NCBI GenBank assembly: GCA_021286765.1
Contig: JAJTBS010000002.1
Coordinates: 558,001-622,000 of the forward strand
From: Holophagaceae bacterium
GTDB taxonomy: Bacteria; Acidobacteriota; Holophagae; Holophagales; Holophagaceae
Length of the DNA: 64,000 nt
Reading direction: 5' to 3'
Part shown: positions 59,345-64,000 of the stretch, in pieces
How the letters are laid out: the number at the start of each line of letters is the position of its first letter
Position numbering within the stretch: the stretch's first letter is position 1
Position numbers and translations under genes: made by a program
Notes under the pieces: generated by a model
What the model saw: the letters and a program-made list of their open reading frames with translations, nothing else
The model's database searches: none
Told to the model about the DNA's origin: nothing

Positions 59345-60598
59345 ATGGCGGGCAGCGGCACGGCCCGGTTCCTGGGCCGCATCTGGTTCCGCGCCCTGCG
59401 CTGCGAGGGGCCATCCCTTCCATCGGGACCCTGCCTGATCCTGCTGAACCACCCCAATGGCCTGCTGGACCCCCTCGCTGCCGCGGCTCTGCTGGATCGC
59501 CGGGTCGGCTGGCTGGCCAAGGCCACGCTCTGGAAGATCCTTCCTCTGCGGCCGTTCCTCGCGGCCTTCCGGGCCATTCCCGTCACCCGGCCCAAGGATG
59601 GCGGGGCCACCCGGGAATCCATCCTGGCCAGCTTTCAGAAGGTCCACGAGGTGCTGGCCCGGGGGGGCTCCGTGGCCATGTTCCCGGAAGGGGTGAGCCA
59701 CACACAGCCCGATCTGGCGCCCCTCAAGACCGGCGCAGCCCGGATCGCATTGTCCAGTCCCGTGCCCCTGTCCCTGGTGCCTGCGGGCCTGGTCTACGGA
59801 GACCGGGGCACTTTCCGCCACGGCGCCCTGCTTCGCTTGGGACCGCCGATCCCCTTCGCGGACCTGGCCGGGCAGGGGGTGACCCATGGGACCGTGGAGG
59901 AACTGACCATCCGGATCCGCGCTGCGCTCCAGCCACTCACCCTGCATGAGCCTGATGCGCGTTGCCTGGCCTTGGCCCAGGAGGTGGCCTGGCTCCTGGC
60001 CGAGGCCCCGGGCGCACGGGTGGACCTGGAAGCCCTGCGGCTGCGAGTGCGGGCCCTGGTGCCGCGCCTGGGGGCCCTCTCCACCGAGGCCTTCGCGGCC
60101 CTGGAGGCCCGCGTCCATGAGGTCCAGGCCTGGTTGCGGGCCAAAGGACTGCGTCCTGATCAGGTGGGTCATCCCTATCCGGCCGCGGAGATCCGCCGCT
60201 GGCTACCCGGGGCGGCCCTCCGCCTGGCGAGTGCGGTTCTTCTGTTGCCGCCGGGCCTGCTCTTCTGGCCTCCCTACCGCCTGGCCGGGTGGCTGGCGGG
60301 ACGGTTCACGGACGAGGGGGACCAGGTCGCCACTCTGAAGCTGCTGGGTGGGGCGCTGCTCTTCCCGGTGTGGACGACCCTGCTGACAACCCTCGCCGGG
60401 TGTGTCTGGGGATGGCGGGTGGCCCTGCTCCCTCCCATGGCACTCCTGCTCCTGGGACTGGGCCTGCCCATCCTGGAGCGGGCTGCGGAGGATCTCCAGG
60501 CCATCCGCGGCTTCCTCCGGCGTCGGGATCCCGCCGTGCCCGAGCTGCTGGAAGCCCGACAGCAACTGCGGTCGGTGTTTCCGGAACTGGGCTGTTGA
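59345..60598 (+). CDS. PlsC-like 1-acylglycerol-3-phosphate acyltransferase
   Basis: This is a 417-residue acyltransferase. The catalytic HxxxxD is LILLNHPNGLLDPLAAAAL and the substrate motif is SVAMFPEGVSHTQPD. The C-terminal half contains a soluble region and several membrane helices (LASAVLLLPPGLLFWPPYRL, LLFPVWTTLLTTLAGCVWG), unlike the compact 240-residue PlsC of E. coli; related longer enzymes act in bacterial glycerolipid synthesis. It begins one base after the MFS stop. A transport-and-acylation unit with the spinster-like MFS gene is plausible. Confidence 0.82.
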   Translation: MAGSGTARFLGRIWFRALRCEGPSLPSGPCLILLNHPNGLLDPLAAAALLDRRVGWLAKATLWKILPLRPFLAAFRAIPVTRPKDGGATRESILASFQKVHEVLARGGSVAMFPEGVSHTQPDLAPLKTGAARIALSSPVPLSLVPAGLVYGDRGTFRHGALLRLGPPIPFADLAGQGVTHGTVEELTIRIRAALQPLTLHEPDARCLALAQEVAWLLAEAPGARVDLEALRLRVRALVPRLGALSTEAFAALEARVHEVQAWLRAKGLRPDQVGHPYPAAEIRRWLPGAALRLASAVLLLPPGLLFWPPYRLAGWLAGRFTDEGDQVATLKLLGGALLFPVWTTLLTTLAGCVWGWRVALLPPMALLLLGLGLPILERAAEDLQAIRGFLRRRDPAVPELLEARQQLRSVFPELGC

Positions 60599-60604
60599 TA
60601 TGAA

Positions 60605-60628
60605 AAGGCGGGGCCAAAGCCCCGCCTT
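60605..60628. terminator. Bidirectional terminator
   Basis: AAGGCGGGGC (60605-60614), loop CAAA, GCCCCGCCTT (60619-60628) is a perfect 10-base stem. It lies between the ends of the acyltransferase gene and the convergent lipase-like gene. On the minus strand TTTT follows, so it should end the lipase transcript; it probably stops the plus-strand operon too. Confidence 0.75.
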
Positions 60629-60645
60629 CAGCATTTCAGTGGTGA

Positions 60646-63189
60646 TCAGTGGCCGAGGATCGTAATGCTCTTGGGGGCCTCGAAAAGCATGGTTTCAGGT
60701 AGGGCCGGGGCGGCAATCATGGGGAGGGTCGCGCCCTGCTGGGTGGGATCCACCACGAGGCCCGTACCCAGCCAGTAGACCAGCTGGCGCTGTCCCAGCG
60801 TGATGCTCACCGGGTTGGCCGGGTTCAGGATGAATGCATGGCCGACGCCAGTCTGGTTGAACTGGAAGTAGCCTTCCTTGGGAGCGGCGTCCAGCACGGA
60901 GGTGGCGGCATTCGCGACCTTGGGCGTGGGGCCGGGGCTCAGGGTGAACATGAAGGGCGTCCCGACCACGCCGGCGGCATGGGCGGTGGGCAGGGCACCT
61001 CCCACCAGATAGGTGCCACCAGCCGTGTAGGCCAATTGGGAGAAGTTAGGACCGATGGCAGCGGCAGCAGCCGTGCCCAGGACGGCCCGGCCACCCAGGG
61101 CATTGGCCAGGTAGCGGGTGAAGGCATTGCTAATGACCTGATCGCCGTCCGTACTGGTGGTGTAGCCGTACTGGTTGAAGGCAGAGGAGGTGGCTTCCTG
61201 GATGACCACCCGGCCGGAGAGGCGGCTGGGCAGGCCCGAGGCCAGAGGATTTGTCATGGTGACGGGATCGGCGGGATCCACCACAGACTGGGTGACCTGG
61301 AAGAACTGGTGGTAGGTGGGGCTGTTCTTCACGATGCCCACGGCCGCGAGTCCGGCATCCACGGTGGGGCCGAAGGCAGGGCTGTGCTGGATCAGGTAGC
61401 CCGTGCGGCCACCTGGGTTGTTCAGGAAGCCCTTCATGTCATTGTCCAGCGTGGCCTGGGTGTAGGGCGCGCCGGTGGGACTCAGGGTGGTGTTGGAAGC
61501 GAGGTAGTAGGAGCCTACGATGGCACCGAGGCTCACACCCACGAACTTGATGTTGCTGGGGGCGGTGGTGATATCGGGCGTGCTGGTGGCGAGGCCGGCG
61601 CCAGCGAGGGCCGTGCTGAGGCCTCCGGTCTTGAGGACGAACTCCAGGCGGGAGAGGTTCACCACACCCTGCTGCAGGCTGGTGCGGGTGGCGAGGGGGG
61701 CGCCAATGGCCATGAAATCCTGGCCCCAGGCTGATCCGGTGGTGTGGCCGGGAACGGCGTTCTGGCCATGCAGGGGCAGGTCGATGGCAATCAGGGCGTA
61801 GCCCTGGGCCGTCAGGGTTCCGGCCAGCGCAATGACCGTCTCCTTCTGGGAGGTGATGCCGTGCTGGTAGATCACCACGGGATAGCCATTGGCCGGACGG
61901 GTCACGGTCGCGGGATCGGGGGCGATGTAGACGAAGTTGAGAGTCCGGTCCGTGTGGTAGAAGCCTGTCACCTTCCCAGTGCCATCCCGGAAGGCCTGGG
62001 TGACGCCAGCGGCTGGGTTCCAGGCGCCGGTAACGCCGGTGAGGTTCATGGTGGCGGCGTTAGCGCCCTTCACCACAGGATCGATGGGGAGGTCACCGCT
62101 GGCGAAGGTGCCCAGGGCCACGAGGCCCACGCTGGCGGGGGCCGCGGTGGCGGTGCCCATCACGCCCGTCCAGTAGGCGTCGGGGCTCACGGGGCTGCCC
62201 TTCACGAAGGTCGAGAAGGGGCCACTGGGCAGGGTGTTCGCGGGGATGGTGGCCGCGTTGGACCAGGTCTTGCCGGTCAGGCCACCGAGGGTGAGTCCGG
62301 CGGCAAAGGCCCGCAATTCTGCTTCGACGGGGACACGGGTGGTGGCGGACACGGCCGGGTCAGGTACGATGAAGCCCGCGCCTGTCGTGATGAACCTGCC
62401 CATCAGGGCAATGTCTGCGCGCTTGGTGACTGTGGTGGTTGCGGTGGCCGTGATGAGGTCGTTCATTACCTTGGCGTAGCCGGACAGCTTGACGGGATTG
62501 GTCGTGCTGTCATGCGCCGCGGCGGGATTCACCAGGACATTCGCACGGACCGCCTCCAGTGCTGCGAAGGAAGCGGTCAGCGGCGTCGTGGACTTCAGGG
62601 CTTCGAAGTAGGGAGAGGCGGAAATGGACTTGCCCGCGGTGTCCTTCACCCGGTTGGTAACCACGTAGAGGTAGCGCGTGCCGGGTAGGAGCGGAAACTG
62701 GGGGAACATGAGCAGGTCCGTCCCACCAGCCGTGTATTCGTAGCTGAAGGTGGCCGAGATGTCGGTGAAGCCCAGGGCGGCCTCTTCGGTGCCGGCCGCG
62801 TCAGGGGTCAACTGGAACACCTTGATGTTGGCCGCCGTCACGGTCGTGGCATCCACCGCTGCGGTGAACTGGATGTAGACCGGGGCGTTCAGCCCGGCCA
62901 CGGCGTTCGTGCCGCCCACCTCGTGGAGGTTCACATAGGCCAGGGCCTCGGGCGGCGTCATGGGGGTGTTCGCCGCGCGTCCGGTCAAGGGGTCAGCGGC
63001 GGTGGCCGTGGCAAGGATGTTCGGGAGGGGAATCTTCGCGTTGGCCGGATCGAAGACTGGCGCCGTGGCGCTCGGGCTGCTCTCGGGACCGGTGACGATG
63101 GAGGGCGCCTTGGAATCGCCGCCGCCATTGCACGCGAGTAGGCCCAGCAGGGACGTGCCCAGGAGCGCTTGGTACAGGTTTACGCGCAT
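60646..63189 (-). CDS. Lipoprotein with Ig-like N-terminal and alpha/beta-hydrolase (lipase-like) domain
   Basis: This is an 847-residue predicted lipoprotein: LLGTSLLGLLAC gives a lipobox with Cys20. The N-terminal half resembles the bacterial virulence-factor lipase N domain and Ig-like repeats (AAVDATTVTAANIKVFQLTP). The hydrolase domain shows YPVVIYQHGITSQKETVIAL (oxyanion HG), ALIAIDLPLHGQNAV and the nucleophile elbow in KFVGVSLGAIVGSY with Ser. GAGGTGAAGC precedes the start. Substrate and whether it is outside the cell cannot be told. A terminator lies directly after it. Confidence 0.8.
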   Translation of the reverse strand: MRVNLYQALLGTSLLGLLACNGGGDSKAPSIVTGPESSPSATAPVFDPANAKIPLPNILATATAADPLTGRAANTPMTPPEALAYVNLHEVGGTNAVAGLNAPVYIQFTAAVDATTVTAANIKVFQLTPDAAGTEEAALGFTDISATFSYEYTAGGTDLLMFPQFPLLPGTRYLYVVTNRVKDTAGKSISASPYFEALKSTTPLTASFAALEAVRANVLVNPAAAHDSTTNPVKLSGYAKVMNDLITATATTTVTKRADIALMGRFITTGAGFIVPDPAVSATTRVPVEAELRAFAAGLTLGGLTGKTWSNAATIPANTLPSGPFSTFVKGSPVSPDAYWTGVMGTATAAPASVGLVALGTFASGDLPIDPVVKGANAATMNLTGVTGAWNPAAGVTQAFRDGTGKVTGFYHTDRTLNFVYIAPDPATVTRPANGYPVVIYQHGITSQKETVIALAGTLTAQGYALIAIDLPLHGQNAVPGHTTGSAWGQDFMAIGAPLATRTSLQQGVVNLSRLEFVLKTGGLSTALAGAGLATSTPDITTAPSNIKFVGVSLGAIVGSYYLASNTTLSPTGAPYTQATLDNDMKGFLNNPGGRTGYLIQHSPAFGPTVDAGLAAVGIVKNSPTYHQFFQVTQSVVDPADPVTMTNPLASGLPSRLSGRVVIQEATSSAFNQYGYTTSTDGDQVISNAFTRYLANALGGRAVLGTAAAAAIGPNFSQLAYTAGGTYLVGGALPTAHAAGVVGTPFMFTLSPGPTPKVANAATSVLDAAPKEGYFQFNQTGVGHAFILNPANPVSITLGQRQLVYWLGTGLVVDPTQQGATLPMIAAPALPETMLFEAPKSITILGH

Positions 63190-63268
63190 TGCTTCACCTC
63201 GTGGGTGTGGTTAGAGGAAATCCAGGATGGGTCTCCAGACGATAGGCGGCCCGGAGACGAAATTCCAC

Positions 63269-63300
63269 AAAAAAGGAGGAGCCCCGGATGGGGCCCCTCC
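63269..63300 (-). terminator. Terminator downstream of the coiled-coil protein gene
   Basis: Read on the minus strand, a GC-rich 11-base stem (GGAGGGGCCCC / GGGGCTCCTCC, one mismatch, loop ATCC) is followed by TTTTTT. It lies just beyond the stop at 63316, so it terminates that gene. Confidence 0.8.
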
Positions 63301-63315
63301 AGGCGGCTGGAACCG

Positions 63316-64000
63316 CTAGTCCGTCACGGCAAAGACGACCTTGTCATTCTTAAAGCGGCTCACCGTGATGAGCTCGACGGTGGCGGTCGACTTGTCCTCG
63401 CTGATGGTCAGCTTGTAGTGCTCGTCCTTCAGGTAAGAGCCGGGCACCACGTTGACCTTGCCGATCTTCTTCAAGCCCAGGTCAGCGGCCTTGATGGTGA
63501 TGGTCTTGGTGGAGCGCAGGTCGAGGCTCTGGGTGAAGACCTCGTCGCGCCAGTTCTTGCCCGCGCGGTCCTTGGCGAAGACGGGGATCTCAATGACACC
63601 CTCGGCCTTCAGCTTGTCGCGGGTGCCGATGACGTAGTGCAGCGAGTTCAGCTTGGCCACCTGGGCGGCGTTGTCGGACTGCAGCTTGGCCCGCTCCTCG
63701 ATGAGGTTGGTGCGCTCGCTGCGCAGGCCGGCGATCTCCTCTTCAATCTTCTTCTTCTGGCCTTCGAGGTCGGTGACCTCCTCCTGCAGCTTCTCGTTCT
63801 GGGCCACGGCCTCGTCGCGCTCACCCTCGATCTTCTCGCGCTCCTGGCGCATCAGGTCGTTGGGGGTGATCTTCGCCTTGCCCTGGGACACCCAGGTGCC
63901 ATAGGTTCCGTTGGCATAGAAATGGTAGACCTCGAAACCCGGCGCCAGCTTGTCCAGAATGGCCACCCGGCTCACCAGCTTCTTGGCCTCGGCTTCGGGC
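63316..64000 (-). CDS. Coiled-coil protein of unknown function (partial, N-terminus outside window)
   Basis: The frame is open to the right edge (PEAEAKKLVSRVAILDKLAP before the first in-window GTG), so the gene starts beyond 64000. At least 228 residues are visible. After an N-terminal region (APGFEVYHFYANGTYGTWVS) comes a long coiled coil (EREKIEGERDEAVAQNEKLQ through SERTNLIEERAKLQSDNA), then a C-terminal globular part (LHYVIGTRDKLKAEGVIEIP, KKIGKVNVVPGSYLKDEHYK). The final domain resembles that of exported coiled-coil proteins with the Cbp1/PspA-like YVIGTKKEL motif. I cannot assign a function. A strong terminator follows. Confidence 0.7.
   Translation of the reverse strand, partial: PEAEAKKLVSRVAILDKLAPGFEVYHFYANGTYGTWVSQGKAKITPNDLMRQEREKIEGERDEAVAQNEKLQEEVTDLEGQKKKIEEEIAGLRSERTNLIEERAKLQSDNAAQVAKLNSLHYVIGTRDKLKAEGVIEIPVFAKDRAGKNWRDEVFTQSLDLRSTKTITIKAADLGLKKIGKVNVVPGSYLKDEHYKLTISEDKSTATVELITVSRFKNDKVVFAVTD

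Overview
The window is GC-rich and densely coded, from a Gram-negative bacterium: it carries BamA, Skp, Pal, TolB and a YaiO-type outer-membrane protein. A double-length UvrA, an octaheme cytochrome, LytS/LytTR signalling, a VIT/vWA/DUF2135 protein with a glycine-rich linker, and the overall gene style suggest Acidobacteriota, probably the Holophaga/Geothrix side. That placement is an inference from gene content; no rRNA is present.

Layout. (1) 1-10.5 kb is DNA repair: a UvrA running off the left edge, a hemerythrin, and an AddA/AddB-like helicase-nuclease pair. (2) 10.5-16.1 kb is accessory: a decayed gene, a tiny secreted protein, a YaiO-like barrel, a LytS kinase with its LytTR regulator, a DUF4405 membrane protein, a ferritin-like protein, and a truncated transporter remnant. 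(3) 16.1-20.7 kb has pal and tolB without tolQRA, a MarR regulator, and a GNAT/nitrilase pair that other bacteria carry as one fused protein. (4) 21-34.5 kb looks like a sulfur and redox island. It has an octaheme tetrathionate-reductase-type cytochrome with a cytochrome b, a NifX-like protein, a TrmO-like protein, a ZnuA-like binding protein that has lost its histidine ligands, a sigma-54 activator with a Cys-rich PAS domain, and a trans-sulfuration PLP lyase. It continues with a thioredoxin, an FmdB zinc ribbon, a CoA-disulfide reductase-rhodanese, a thioesterase, a YeiH-type exporter, DUF2892, an ECF sigma factor with its anti-sigma, and a methyltransferase.

(5) 35.1-45.5 kb is a tightly overlapped membrane operon: VIT/vWA/DUF2135, two RDD proteins, SpoIIM, DUF4129, DUF4350, MoxR and DUF58. 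Another RDD protein and a small membrane protein follow on the opposite strand. (6) 47-50.4 kb holds a DUF3142 protein and an 865-residue partner of unknown function. (7) 50.6-64 kb is mostly housekeeping: tRNA-Glu, tRNA-Lys, purA, then clpC-bamA-skp-MFS-plsC, and on the other strand a lipase-like lipoprotein and a partial coiled-coil protein.

No CRISPR array, intact insertion sequence, prophage or rRNA operon was seen. The strongest leads are the sulfur island with its ligand-less binding protein, the MoxR operon with its VIT/vWA/DUF2135 fusion, and the tandem-duplicated UvrA. Several decayed fragments (10.8-11.2, 15.9-16.1 and 34.6-34.8 kb) mark places where genes have been lost.
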